A DNA stretch of 64,000 nt from Picocystis sp. L7 (Eukaryota > Chlorophyta > Picocystophyceae > Picocystales > Picocystaceae). The stretch's first letter is position 1; each line of letters starts with the position of its first letter. The stretch spans positions 558,001 through 622,000 of the forward strand of contig QXJR01000008.1 in NCBI GenBank assembly GCA_020975725.1, written 5' to 3'. Positions 28,968 to 39,413 of the stretch are shown in pieces. The notes below the pieces were generated by a model. That model saw nothing but the letters and a program-made list of their open reading frames with translations. It made no database searches and was not told the DNA's origin. Made by a program: the position numbers and the translations under genes.

Positions 28968-31319
28968 ATGGAGCAAAGTTTACTCCATATTGGGCCTGTT
29001 GGCTTCCCACAGGGCCCTTGGTCTACGGCTGAGGGGGCTTTGTGTGAAGTGAACACATTTTTAAGTTTGTGTGAAGATGGTAAATCGTGGGTTCGGTTTG
29101 GTGGGTCGATACCGGCTACAAAAAAATCTGGACAAAGGAAGAAAATCTTGTGTCGCAGAAGTGGCAACCGCCCCTCTCAAGCCCATATACGGCGAACAAC
29201 AACTCAATGTAATGGTTGTCCCTATGGGTTCATCGTTGAGGAACGTGATGGCAAATGGTACTTGAAACGTTTTATTTCCCTAGTTCACAACCATGAATTG
29301 TTCAAGGAGGATCATGCGGGTGAATTGCGGGTAATACCCGCGGAACGGACCATTCCCAATGAAGTATTGGATTATGGGCAATCCTTGTTACGATCGGGTA
29401 TGCGGATGCGAGATATACATGTGAGCTTACAACAAATGATGAAAGACAAAGGAGAAACACCAATGTGGACATACAAGGATGTTTGTAACAAGTTGGCACC
29501 TTCTTTGGGGGAAAAAGCAAGAGATTGTAGTGACTTTCTAAATCTACTTCGCAACCGTCATGATAGCAAGTCGTGGAACATTCATTGCGATAATGAAGGA
29601 AGATTGTCGAGGGCATTCTTCACCCTCGAGGAAGGTAAAGAGGCGTGGATCAAAGCTTCGAGTTCGCGGGTTCTTCTTTATGATACTAGTCATGCCACGA
29701 ATAGACATGGGATGAAGCTTGGGTGTTTTTGTACAACTAATGCCAATGGGATGACGGTCATTGTTGCTTGCTCTTTGCTCGTGCAAGAGACCGTTGAAGA
29801 TTTTGAGTGGGTTTTCAAATCCCTCGAGGATGCTTCAAATAGTCATGCACCCCGTGTGGTATTGACAGATGGTGACCAAGCGATGGCATATGCATTGAAG
29901 AGTACATGGCCGGAAGTAACTCATTTGCTATGCCTATGGCACTTTGCACAAAACGTGGTGAAGAACTTGAAGCCGATTCTTGGGAATTCATGGTCCACAT
30001 TTCGCAAGTTGTTCTGGGAGATAGCAATGGACTCGGATGCCCGGTCAATCGAATCATTTGAGAGAGATTTTGAACAGCTCAAGGAGCTTGTTTCGAAGGT
30101 TGTAGCAGAGAGGGCCAACAAGGGTGGAAAAAGTGCCAAAGGTACATCTTTCGAAGATCACAATGATTGGAAAACGTCCCAAGTAGAGGCCCCACTCGAT
30201 GAAGGGACATACCAAGCAAACGACAAATCAATGGGCTCTTCAAGTATGCCTTCTAAAAAGTGGACGACGACACAAAAAGCAACAAGGTACTTAGATATGA
30301 TGTATGCAAAAAGGAGACAATGGGCTAGTAGATGGACTTGGCAACATTTCACTCAAGGGGCTCATTCCACTCAACGGTCAGAATCTATACACGCTGCCAT
30401 CAAGGGGTTTCTTTCCTCTCGGAGTTCGTTAACTCACTTGTTGAACAAGTTGTCAGAATACGCCAATGAGAAAATGAGTGAAAATTATATGCGTGTTCTA
30501 CATGGGAGACTATTTCAAGCTAGCCAGATTTTGCATTCACCTCTTCTTGATAGTGCGGCTGATTTCATCACTCCATTTGCATGGCGTCATCTGAGCGGGC
30601 AACTAAACCAAGCACAATATTACCTTGTGAGTAAAGAAGGTGGGATGGCAAGTGAACAATATCATGTTCAAAGAATTCGTACAAATTCAACTCACAATGA
30701 GCCAAATAGTGTCCGTATGGAGGGTGCTAATGAAGCTACTGAGCAAACCATTGAAACTACCAATTCTTTGGATGCGGAGCTAGGAATATCATCAAGATTG
30801 GACAGCCGCTCAACTTCCCTTGGGAGATGTTCATGCCAATATAGCTTAAACATGGGCTTGCCTTGTAGGCATATGTTGGCTCTCTATATTCACAAGCAAA
30901 TCTTCTCATTCAAAGGTGATGAATTCAATGAAAATTGGAAGCTTGAATGCAACCAACGAACATTGAATGCATATAAAGACTTTTACTCAACAAGCAATGC
31001 TCCAAATGTTGAGTTATTGGCCATTAGAGAGAAAGAATTGCAAACAAAAGAACAAGTTTATGTAGCAATCCAACAAAAGGCCAAATATGTATGTGAGCTG
31101 GCATCATGTGTGAATGATGCAAGCACTACCGATATCGTACTAAGGGAACTTGACAAACTTGCCGCCACCATAGTAGAAAAACACTCATCGCTTGGGTCAC
31201 CCCCTAACGTTCCAATCCATGCGCAAGGAGCATGCCAAATGTTAAACCCTCCATCGGTACGTGGCAAGGGGAGACCACAGCAAAAAAGGCGGAGGCCATG
31301 TACGGAGATTCACAAGTAG
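28968..31319 (+). CDS. MULE transposase with FAR1-type zinc finger and SWIM finger
   Basis: A 783-aa transposase from the first ATG after the left array (MEQSLLHIGPVGFPQGPW). Residues ~25-105 form a FAR1/WRKY-GCM1-type DNA-binding finger (KILCRRSGNRP, TTTQCNGCPYGFIVEERDG, LVHNHEL: Cys, C-x2-C, H-N-H). The MULE catalytic core holds the first Asp in LLYDTSHATNRHG (~239), the second in VLTDGDQAMAYAL (~301), and the C/H motif LLCLWHFAQNVVKN (~322-325), with the acidic third residue in the following helical region. A SWIM finger CSCQYSLNMGLPCRHMLALY follows at ~621. This order equals Jittery/FAR1-type MULEs. The reading frame is intact. Codons are A/T-rich relative to host genes. Confidence 0.95.
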   Translation: MEQSLLHIGPVGFPQGPWSTAEGALCEVNTFLSLCEDGKSWVRFGGSIPATKKSGQRKKILCRRSGNRPSQAHIRRTTTQCNGCPYGFIVEERDGKWYLKRFISLVHNHELFKEDHAGELRVIPAERTIPNEVLDYGQSLLRSGMRMRDIHVSLQQMMKDKGETPMWTYKDVCNKLAPSLGEKARDCSDFLNLLRNRHDSKSWNIHCDNEGRLSRAFFTLEEGKEAWIKASSSRVLLYDTSHATNRHGMKLGCFCTTNANGMTVIVACSLLVQETVEDFEWVFKSLEDASNSHAPRVVLTDGDQAMAYALKSTWPEVTHLLCLWHFAQNVVKNLKPILGNSWSTFRKLFWEIAMDSDARSIESFERDFEQLKELVSKVVAERANKGGKSAKGTSFEDHNDWKTSQVEAPLDEGTYQANDKSMGSSSMPSKKWTTTQKATRYLDMMYAKRRQWASRWTWQHFTQGAHSTQRSESIHAAIKGFLSSRSSLTHLLNKLSEYANEKMSENYMRVLHGRLFQASQILHSPLLDSAADFITPFAWRHLSGQLNQAQYYLVSKEGGMASEQYHVQRIRTNSTHNEPNSVRMEGANEATEQTIETTNSLDAELGISSRLDSRSTSLGRCSCQYSLNMGLPCRHMLALYIHKQIFSFKGDEFNENWKLECNQRTLNAYKDFYSTSNAPNVELLAIREKELQTKEQVYVAIQQKAKYVCELASCVNDASTTDIVLRELDKLAATIVEKHSSLGSPPNVPIHAQGACQMLNPPSVRGKGRPQQKRRRPCTEIHK

Positions 31320-31436
31320 TTCAAGGATATCAGATGCAGCTGTTGAAAAGATGAAGTCATTTACCACATTTACAGCACACTCCAGCTCAACCTCCTTAAC
31401 TCTTTTCCAACCAACTTTCAAAGGTGGCTCTTAACT

Positions 31437-32700
31437 GCAGCCCACCTGGCTGTCCGATGCCGTCACCTGCTGTCCTGGATGCCTCCAAAGCAGCCCACCT
31501 GGCTGTCCGATGCCGTCACCTGCTGTCCTGGATGCCTCCAAAGCAGCCCACCTGGCTGTCCGATGCCGTCACCTGCTGTCCTGGAAGCCTCCAAAGCAGC
31601 CCACCTGGCTGTCCAATACCGTCACCTGCTGTCCTGGATGCCTCCAAAGCAGCCCACCTGGCTGTCCGATGCCGTCACCTGCTGTCCTGGATGCCTCCAA
31701 AGCAGCCCACCTGGCTGTCCGATACCGTCACCTGCTGTCCTGGATGCCTCCAAAGCAGCCCACCTGGCTGTCCGATACCGTCACCTGCTGTCCTGGATGC
31801 CTCCAAAGCAGCCCACCTGGCTGTCCGATGCCGTCACCTGCTGTCCTGGAAGCCTCCAAAGCAGCCCACCTGGCTGTCCGATGCCGTCACCTGCTGTCCT
31901 GGAAGCCTCCAAAGCAGCCCACCTGGCTGTCCGATGCCGTCACCTGCTGTCCTGGAAGCCTCCAAAGCAGCCCACCTGGCTGTCCGATGCCGTCACCTGC
32001 TGTCCTGGATGCCTCCAAAGCAGCCCACCTGGCTGTCCGATACCGTCACCTGCTGTCCTGGATGCCTCCAAAGCAGCCCACCTGGCTGTCCGATACCGTC
32101 ACCTGCTGTCCTGGATGCCTCCAAAGCAGCCCACCTGGCTGTCCGATGCCGTCACCTGCTGTCCTGGATGCCTCCAAAGCAGCCCACCTGGCTGTCCGAT
32201 ACCGTCACCTGCTGTCCTGGAAGCCTCCAAAGCAGCCCACCTGGCTGTCCGATGCCGTCACCTGCTGTCCTGGAAGCCTCCAAAGCAGCCCACCTGGCTG
32301 TCCGATGCCGTCACCTGCTGTCCTGGATGCCTCCAAAGCAGCCCACCTGGCTGTCCGATGCCGTCACCTGCTGTCCTGGATGCCTCCAAAGCAGCCCACC
32401 TGGCTGTCCGATGCCGTCACCTGCTGTCCTGGATGCCTCCAAAGCAGCCCACCTGGCTGTCCGATACCGTCACCTGCTGTCCTGGATGCCTCCAAAGCAG
32501 CCCACCTGGCTGTCCGATACCGTCACCTGCTGTCCTGGATGCCTCCAAAGCAGCCCACCTGGCTGTCCGATGCCGTCACCTGCTGTCCTGGAAGCCTCCA
32601 AAGCAGCCCACCTGGCTGTCCGATGCCGTCACCTGCTGTCCTGGATGCCTCCAAAGCAGCCCACCTGGCTGTCCGATGCCGTCACCTGCTGTCCTGGATG
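31437..32700 (-). repeat. Right 53-bp tandem array (about 24 units)
   Basis: About 1,264 bp of 53-bp units (CCACCTGGCTGTCCGATGCC ... CTCCAAAGCAGC). Because 53 is not a multiple of 3 and the unit has no stop in any plus-strand frame, three overlapping long open frames of 420-515 codons cross it; these are artefacts, not genes. Units differ at two sites (GATGCC/GATACC and GGATGCC/GGAAGCC), and one unit has CCAATACC. Confidence 0.95.
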
Positions 32701-33208
32701 TCGCAAATGCAGCCCGCAACAACACCCACGGTCGGCGCCTGCTGTCTTTTCGGTTGCTGCTGGCGGGTGTGAACAGGCTGCCGAGACGTGTTGATCGACG
32801 TGCGTCTTCTTTTTTCCGGCTGTGTTCGCGTTCTTTCGCGGTGGTCTGTGGCGGGAAAGTCGTCGGAAATGGCTCAGCAAGTCGATCAATGTATGAGTCC
32901 TTTGGTTGTTTTGGCTTGGTCGTTTCCTTGTCCTCCGGTGAGACCCAAGGGTGCCCCCCCTTCGCCTCACAATGGAGCGGGAATCGCTCTGCGGCAGTTG
33001 TCGCTTTCGAGACAGGCGATCGATGAATCGGTGAATCGTTCAAGCGAATATTTCGAAGACACGAGGAGGAATCCTTGTTCCTCTGCATGTTTTTGTTCAA
33101 AAGTGTATATTTACTCCTCGCTGTTTGGTTCGAATGGAACGGACGGTGGTTGATCCCGCAGAGGAAAAAACTGGCTAATTTGTAGCCTGGCTACAAATAG
33201 ATAAACCG
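32701..33208 (-). repeat. Right terminal inverted repeat of MULE, unique part
   Basis: 508 bp, inverse of 28085-28592, ending ...ATAGATAAACCG. Followed by the duplicated GACTCGAGA at 33209-33217. Confidence 0.95.
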
Positions 33209-33217
33209 GACTCGAGA
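33209..33217. repeat. Target-site duplication, right
   Basis: GACTCGAGA, identical to 28076-28084. It lies 119 bp upstream of the permease start codon at 33337. Confidence 0.95.
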
Positions 33218-33336
33218 TCGGGGTCAAAGCCCTACCCCTCCACGTGAGGGGAAGGGATGAGTGATCCCTCTTCCGACAGATCCATTGATGATCTGGAGGG
33301 AACACGGAATTGTCCACAAGCACATCGACTTGGGAC

Positions 33337-34910
33337 ATGGCGGAGAACGGCGAGCCGACCCCGGACCACCAAGCCTTGGAAGTGGAACAGGCGTATCGGA
33401 CGTCCTTGGACGCAGACCAAAGGAAACCGAAAGGAACGTTCGAACACCATGGCGTGGTCCCGGAACCCATCCCTTTGGCCGACAGCGGTGGAGTCGCCGT
33501 GGGAGATTACGACGAAAACATGGTGCACGAAGCGGGGAAAGAACACGACAAACTAAGAGCCATGGAGTGGCCGGCCATCTGCTTCATCATGTCCGCGGAA
33601 GTCGTCGGACTGGGCTCCCTCTCATTGCCGGAAGTGGCTTCAGTCGTCGGATACGGAGGCTTTGTCGTTAGCATGATTCTCATGGCACTGGCAGCAACCT
33701 GGACCGGAGTGATGATACAGAACCTAAAACTTAGAAACAAAGGAATCTTTCTCTACTGCGATCTAGGAGACATGCTGTATGGATTGATAGGGTACAGGAG
33801 TATGGTGATACTGCAGTACTTAGGCCAGTGGGTAGTTGTCGCTGGGAATGCATTGACAACTGGGATAGCCTTGACAAATCTAGCTGCTGGCAGCGTCTGC
33901 CTGGTGGTGTGGTTCATTCTTGCTTTCATAGCCATCTTTCTCCTCACGCAATTTAGAACTTTACATCATATGCGGTGGATACTGTACGTGTCCTTAGTTT
34001 GCATCCTTGTACCAGTATTCACAACACTCATTGATGTACCCATCCGAGAAGCAGAAACTGCTGAGAATATCAAAGTATTCTCCACTTCTGACTTTAAGGG
34101 TACCATGGTTGCCATCCTGGATATGGTGTTTGCTTTTGGTGGGCATGCTTTTTACTTTGTGTGAGTTGTTGCGATTAGATCGGTGGGAGGAGCACATGGA
34201 TGCGGACCACCATGTGTACAACCCTTGAACTCCAAACTGACTTCTTCTTTTTGCACAGGTTTCTTGCAGAAATGAAAAAGCCAAAGGACTTCAAGAAGGC
34301 CCTGTACGTTTCACAATTTTTGTCCACCTGCTTTTTCATCATAGTTGGTGTGGTCATTTATTTGTACAGCGGTGATACTGTTAGCGCACCTGCGCTCAAC
34401 ATGCTTTCCACAACACTCCGGAGGGTGATGTATGGGGTGATTGTGGTGCACACTGTTCCCATTGGTACACTCGCATCCGTAGCCATTATGCAAGATGTTT
34501 TCCCTCGTTTCTATGGTTGGGATGCCTTCTTCTCCTTCAACTGGAAGAACACATCCAAATATATGTTGGTATCTGGGATCATGCTGACGTTGAGTTGGGC
34601 AATTGTGGAATCCATCCCGTTTTTCTCCGAATTCCTTTCGTTGAGTTCTTCAATTGCTACTGTCTGGCTTACATATGGCGTACCTGCATTTTTTGCAGCA
34701 GAGAACCAGCGGCGTTATTACCGTGACAACGACCTCCCTTTTACTTTGAAGCGGAAGTCCTTCCTTGTTGGCGCATACACGTTGGCCCTTGCATCTGCAG
34801 CATTGGCCTTTGCTGGTTTGGTGGCGGTGATCATGCAAATTGCTTCCAACTATCAGGATGGTGAATATGGCCCACCATTTACTTGCGATTCTACAGCGTA
34901 TTATCCATAG
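33337..34910 (+). CDS. Amino-acid/auxin permease (AAAP) family transporter 1, two exons
   Basis: A 491-aa multi-pass transporter. Exon 1 is 33337-34160 and exon 2 is 34259-34910; the 98-nt intron (donor GTGAGT, branch CTGAC, acceptor TGCACAG) lies between FYFV and FLAEMKKPKDFKKAL in phase 2. After a ~75-aa hydrophilic N terminus come about 11 hydrophobic segments, including SAEVVGLGSLSLPEVASVVG (the AAAP substrate-site helix), ATWTGVMIQNLKLRNKGIFL, VVAGNALTTGIALTNLAAGS and MVAILDMVFAFGGHAFYFV. AAAP members exchange or co-transport neutral amino acids with protons. The closest look is to fungal/plant AVT-like and permease-type members. It forms a tandem pair with the gene at 36224. The MULE inserted 119 bp upstream of its start. 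Confidence 0.88.
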
Positions 34911-36223
34911 TTGCATTGCACACTAGGTAAGAAGGGTATTTTTTGCTTGGAAAAGCCTGAGTAACGTGGTTTCGCTGCAAGATTGATGGGAATGGAGAGT
35001 TGTCTCAGCTGTACCTTGGAAGCCCTCCCCCTTCTCTAGGTGCACTGTATAATGCCAGTTGTTTGTTGATACTCGCTCTTCTCAACAATTCAGGACGATG
35101 AAGCCCGTGACCTGCACCATAGGTGCTGATCATTCTCCACCCCTTGCGACTCGTTGTTTCTCTGCCAGGCGATGGGTGTTAGACGTATCCTGCCTCGGTC
35201 ACAATGTGGGATGCTCCCTCTGTACCCGCGGTAGCTGCTAGTCCCAATTTCAAGTGCTCACGAACTCCCTTGCCAATTCGGACTGGCTTGGGAATTGCTT
35301 GGGCTTTGAGATTCCCTTTCCTAGCAATACCAGCATGATTTCCGTAAGCCAGTGTTGTTCCTTCGAGGCCTGTAAGGTGGCGTGCTTGCTTCTGTAGGAA
35401 CGATCCTATTGGACCCAGTAAGTGTTGATCATTGGCTGAAAGATAGAAGATGTGACAGCATCTCCAGGCTGCTGCAGTTGAGTCTTAAGGTTCCAAGCCA
35501 CAATCGTAACTTCATTGCAACTGATTGTAGGAAGCAAAGCTGTTGAACCAAAGCAGAACCAAACATGCCATACCCACTCGACGAGGAGGACATCACCGTG
35601 TGTGGACCTTTTTCTTCGGCACAGGTCATCGACTGCTAAGGGGAACGAAGCAAACCGTGCAAAACTCACCTATCTGGCAGCGAGCGGGTGCCGCGCGGCA
35701 TAGACTTTGTCCTACTCAGCTGCACCATGGTCCCGCACCTGATCAGCTCGATGATGCGTTCGGAAAGTCGTCCCTCTCGTAAATATGAAGCAAAATCTTG
35801 TTTTTCGCACGTTCCATTGCAGCGGCGAACGCTATTGGAGCATACCAGGATAACATGCCCCTTTCATGCCTTTTCTGCACGTTGCAATGTGCATTCATGG
35901 TACCCAGTCGACTCGTTCTTGACGTCCTGTTCACGATGTTCGAGTCCCTTCACGATCCACAGGCAATTGGATCCTTGTTCGTTCACTTTCGCCAGCGATT
36001 CCGACGCAAGCGCGTCGGATTGCTGCCAATCGAATGATTCCTGAATTGGAACTGACCGCGAAGGTCCCCCGTTGGATTTCGTCTGCTCCGAGAAACGGGT
36101 GTGGGTTCTCCACCGGGCTGGAGAAGAAGATGGGATGGGTTGACCCAATTTACCGTACAACTGGGGTCGGCAGTTTCTTCGGGCCGGAAAACGATCACTC
36201 ATGCTGGTACTCGCTCCAAAAGC
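34911..36223. other. 1.3-kb region between the permease paralogues
   Basis: Mixed composition with short frames only. I found no remnant of a third permease copy and no RNA gene. Confidence 0.45.
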
Positions 36224-37803
36224 ATGGATGCTCGAATTGAACCCACCTCGTCCCATCGGGCATTGGAAGTAGAACAGGCGTATCGGACGTCCTTGGATGC
36301 GGATGAAAGGAATTCGAAAGGAACATTTCAACACCATGGAGTCGTCCCGGAACCCATCCCTTTGGCCGACAGCGGTGGGGTCGCCGTGGGAGAATACGAC
36401 GATGACACGGTGCACAAGGCGGGAAAAGAACACGACAAACTCCGCACCCTAGAATGGACAACAATATGTTTCATCCTCACTACCGAAGTTACTGGACTTG
36501 GTTGCCTGTCCTTGCCGAAAGTTGCTTCAGTCGTTGGATATGGGGGGTTTGTCATTGCCATGGTCTTGTTGGGAGTCGTCGCCACCTGGACTGGATTGAT
36601 GATTCGGAATTTGAAGCTCAGGAACAAAGGGATCTTTCTGTACTGCGATGCAGGCGACATGTTGTTTGGTGTGGTTGGTTATAGAGTGATGCTGGTGATA
36701 CAGACCATGGGCCAATGGGTTGTCCTTGCTGGTAATGCTTTGACTACAGGGATTGCCTTGACAAATGTAGCTGCGGGCAGTGTTTGCCTGGTGGTGTGGT
36801 TCATAGTTGCTTTTATAGCCATTTTCCTTCTCACGCAGCTTAGAACTCTTCACCATATGCGCTGGATTCTCTATGTGTCTCTGGTTTGCATCATTGTACC
36901 AGTCACCGTGACCCTCATTGATGTACCCGTTCGAGAACAGGACATTGCAGATGATATCAAAGTCTTTCATTCTGCAGATTTCAAGGGCACCCTGGTGGCA
37001 ATACTCGATATGGTCTTCGCATTCGGTGGACACTCTTTGTTCTTTGTGTAAGTGCCATGTCAGGAAGAATTGATCCAGGTGCATGCAATACGTGTTTGAT
37101 TTCTACAATCTCATAACAGTTCCTGACCTGCTCGCTGCCCCATTTGCGCAGATTCCTTGCAGAAATGAGGAACCCCAGGGATTTCAAGAAAGCCTTGTAT
37201 CTATCGCAAGTGTTTGCAATTTTTTTCTTCATCACGGTTGGCCTGGTCTTGTATCTGTTTGGTGGTGATACTGTTAGCGCACCTGCGCTCAACATGCTTT
37301 CCACAACACTCCGGAGGGTGATGTATGGGGTGATAGTGGCGCACACCATTCCTGTTGGTACTCTCGCATCCGTAGCCATTATGCAAGATGTCTTCCCTCG
37401 TTTCTATGGTTGGGATGCCTTCTTCTCCTTCAGCTGGAAGAACACATCCAAATATATGTTGGTATCTGGGATCATGCTGACGTTGAGTTGGGCAATTGTG
37501 GAATCCATCCCGTTTTTCTCCGAATTCCTTTCGTTGAGTTCAGCCATTGCCATTGTATGGCTTACATATGGCGTACCTGCATTTTTTGCAGCAGAGAATC
37601 AGCGGCGTTATTACCGTGACAACGACCTCCCTTTCACTTTGAAGCGGAAGTCCTTCCTTGTTGGCGCATACACGTTGGCCTTTGCATCTGCAGCATTGGC
37701 CTTTGCTGGTTTGGTGGCGGTGATCATGCAAATTTCCTCTAGCTATCAGGATGGTGAATATGGCCCACCATTTACTTGCGATTCTGAGGCATATCTTTGG
37801 TAA
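36224..37803 (+). CDS. Amino-acid/auxin permease (AAAP) family transporter 2, two exons
   Basis: A 491-aa paralogue with exactly the same exon lengths as the upstream gene (824 and 652 nt). Exon 1 is 36224-37047 and exon 2 is 37152-37803, with a 104-nt intron at the same site and phase (donor GTAAGT, branch CTGACC, acceptor GCGCAG). The N terminus is MDARIEPTSSHRALEVEQAY. Exon 1 differs from the other copy at roughly a quarter of residues, but exon 2 is nearly identical, down to long identical nucleotide runs (for example around 37265-37330 and 37390-37540). The function is as for copy 1; altered residues in helices 1-3 could change the substrate. Confidence 0.88.
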
Positions 37804-38192
37804 GCATGCATTGCTGTCCAGACTTCTACTGACCGTGTTGTATGCCCAATCCATTTGCAATCGTTTCCAGTTTGGGCACCTGTTGGATGGCAGTCCTCTT
37901 CAATTTCGTCTGTCAAAGTATTCATCTCCCACCCCTCCATCCTACCCTTCCCTTGCTTCCCCCTTGCCCTCCTGCAGGACCTCTCTCCCTGTGCTTGCAC
38001 CTGCTCCCCCATCCCCATCTTCAGGGAAAGCCAATCGACAGGCCTTCTTCCTCCTTTTCCTCGAGGTTGAAGAACGGCTCCCATGCCCCCCTTTTAGAAA
38101 CTCTGTATGCCCCCCTTTCGGGGTGTCGAGGAGAAGGCTTCGCCGACGCGAATCTTCGACGCCAAATTTCATCGCCACGTTCCACACGAAGG
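37804..38192. other. Intergenic region, pyrimidine-rich
   Basis: About 390 bp, C/T-rich (CTTCCCCCTTGCCCTCCTGC near 37955). Probably the 3' end of permease 2 and the promoter of the acidic-protein gene. Confidence 0.5.
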
Positions 38193-39290
38193 ATGTCGCA
38201 CCTTCCAGGGATGGAGGATGGATGGGACGCACATGTGGGTGTGGAAGACGATGTGGATGGAGAGAAGGTCGCAGAAGCGACGGATGGGGACATCCAGAAG
38301 GAAGAAGAGAGGGAAGGAGCGGAAGGGGAAGCAGACGTCGAAGAAGATGACGAGTTTGGAGAGTTCGGCGAAGCGGAAGAAATGGAAGCAGAAGTCCCAG
38401 AAATGTCGCATTCGAATGGAAGTCGATCCGGAGAAGTCGGCAAAGGCTTCGAAGACCTCGTGCGAATGACCAGGCAAGAAAGGAGCGAATTCTTGCAAGG
38501 ATACTTCCGAGCAGCGTTGGGGATGGAAGATTTCGCGATGGAAAAGGCGAACGTAGGGACGACGCCGAAAACGACATGCGTGGCCGAATTTATCGACGAA
38601 GAGTGGCGAGAAAAGCTCGCCAATCCACGATCCTTCCTCCAAAACGCTCACTTTAAATGGGAGGGATCCTCGCTTCAGAAGAAGCTCGCGAAGCTCTCCA
38701 CAGATAGGGATGGAAAGGCAGAGGTAACAGTGCACTACGAAGTGGAGATAGAGACACCAGCAGCACAGTACATGCGGAAAGATCCCCGAAGTACTGTAGA
38801 CAAAGGTTGCACCAACCTTGTGCGAAACATTTTTCCAGATGAATCTACAAGTGAGCCTGTGCACACTCATGCAGAAACTCAAGCTGTAGAGGCTGCGAAG
38901 GCCACCGTTTCAGACCACGAGGAGGATGAAGAAGATGATGATTTTGGGCCTTGGAGCGATGCTGGTACATCTGCTGGTGTTGCACACATCAATGGTGATC
39001 GAGGTGGTGCTGGTGAAACGAGCTTGCTGGACGTTGACTTGGCATACCTAGAAACACTTGGGATTGGTGAGGACCCTTCCGTCCGAACGTCTCGTCTTCA
39101 GAAGCAGCAACGGACTTCTGGAAAAAATGTATTCAATGAGTTGAAAAGTGTCCACGCACGCAAGGGGAAAGGTTGGTTTGGCTCCAACATCGAAGAGGCG
39201 CCTGCAGAGGATCCTTTTGCTGCAAGCGATCTGGTGCCCCTTGAGATCATATCACGAAAGAAGGAGAAGGATCAATCAGCTGACACCTGA
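38193..39290 (+). CDS. Acidic protein with DEFGEFG-type trafficking motif
   Basis: A 365-aa acidic, mostly disordered protein that I do not firmly recognise. The N-terminal ~65 residues are Glu/Asp-rich and contain VEEDDEFGEFGEAEEME. The DDEFGEFG core resembles the aftiphilin/gamma-BAR type motif that binds clathrin adaptor ear domains. A second acidic patch later reads EDDDFGPWSDAGTS, an FxxW-like ear-binding motif. A central helical part (FEDLVRMTRQERSEFLQGYF, FIDEEWREKLANPRSFLQNA) looks folded. The C terminus has DPFAASDLV, a DPF-type adaptor motif. These short motifs suggest a clathrin/AP accessory role, as inference only. The start may instead be the ATG at 38211. Confidence 0.6.
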   Translation: MSHLPGMEDGWDAHVGVEDDVDGEKVAEATDGDIQKEEEREGAEGEADVEEDDEFGEFGEAEEMEAEVPEMSHSNGSRSGEVGKGFEDLVRMTRQERSEFLQGYFRAALGMEDFAMEKANVGTTPKTTCVAEFIDEEWREKLANPRSFLQNAHFKWEGSSLQKKLAKLSTDRDGKAEVTVHYEVEIETPAAQYMRKDPRSTVDKGCTNLVRNIFPDESTSEPVHTHAETQAVEAAKATVSDHEEDEEDDDFGPWSDAGTSAGVAHINGDRGGAGETSLLDVDLAYLETLGIGEDPSVRTSRLQKQQRTSGKNVFNELKSVHARKGKGWFGSNIEEAPAEDPFAASDLVPLEIISRKKEKDQSADT

Positions 39291-39413
39291 CCGTTCAGTA
39301 TCCCACATTTTTATTTTGCCGCCAGTTGGGCTCGGGGCTTGGTAAGCTTCCACCTTTGGGAAGGTAGATTAGCCACTCCTGGCAATCAATTTTGCAACTG
39401 TCCACATTCTCCT

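Larger units (their letters stand above)
28085..33208 (+). mobile_element. Mutator-like DNA transposon (MULE), complete-looking
   Basis: A 5,124-bp element with perfect 9-bp target duplications (GACTCGAGA at 28076 and 33209) and long terminal inverted repeats. Each arm has a 508-bp unique part (28085-28592 and 32701-33208) that I read as identical over the portions compared, then a tandem array of 53-bp units facing inward (about 6.5 units left, about 24 right). One uninterrupted transposase gene lies between. Identical arms, intact duplications and an intact transposase point to a recent insertion and possibly an active family. The core is clearly more AT-rich than the host genes around it. 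Confidence 0.95.

Noticed and set aside
28593-32700. 53-bp arrays as a CRISPR array
   Set aside because: Units are directly adjacent with no unique spacers and are part of the inverted arms of a transposon in a eukaryotic genome.
31424-33026. Three overlapping plus-strand open frames of 420-515 codons
   Set aside because: They are products of the 53-bp stop-free tandem array; the unit length is not a multiple of three, so every frame reads the same 53-residue cycle. No start context or composition of a gene.
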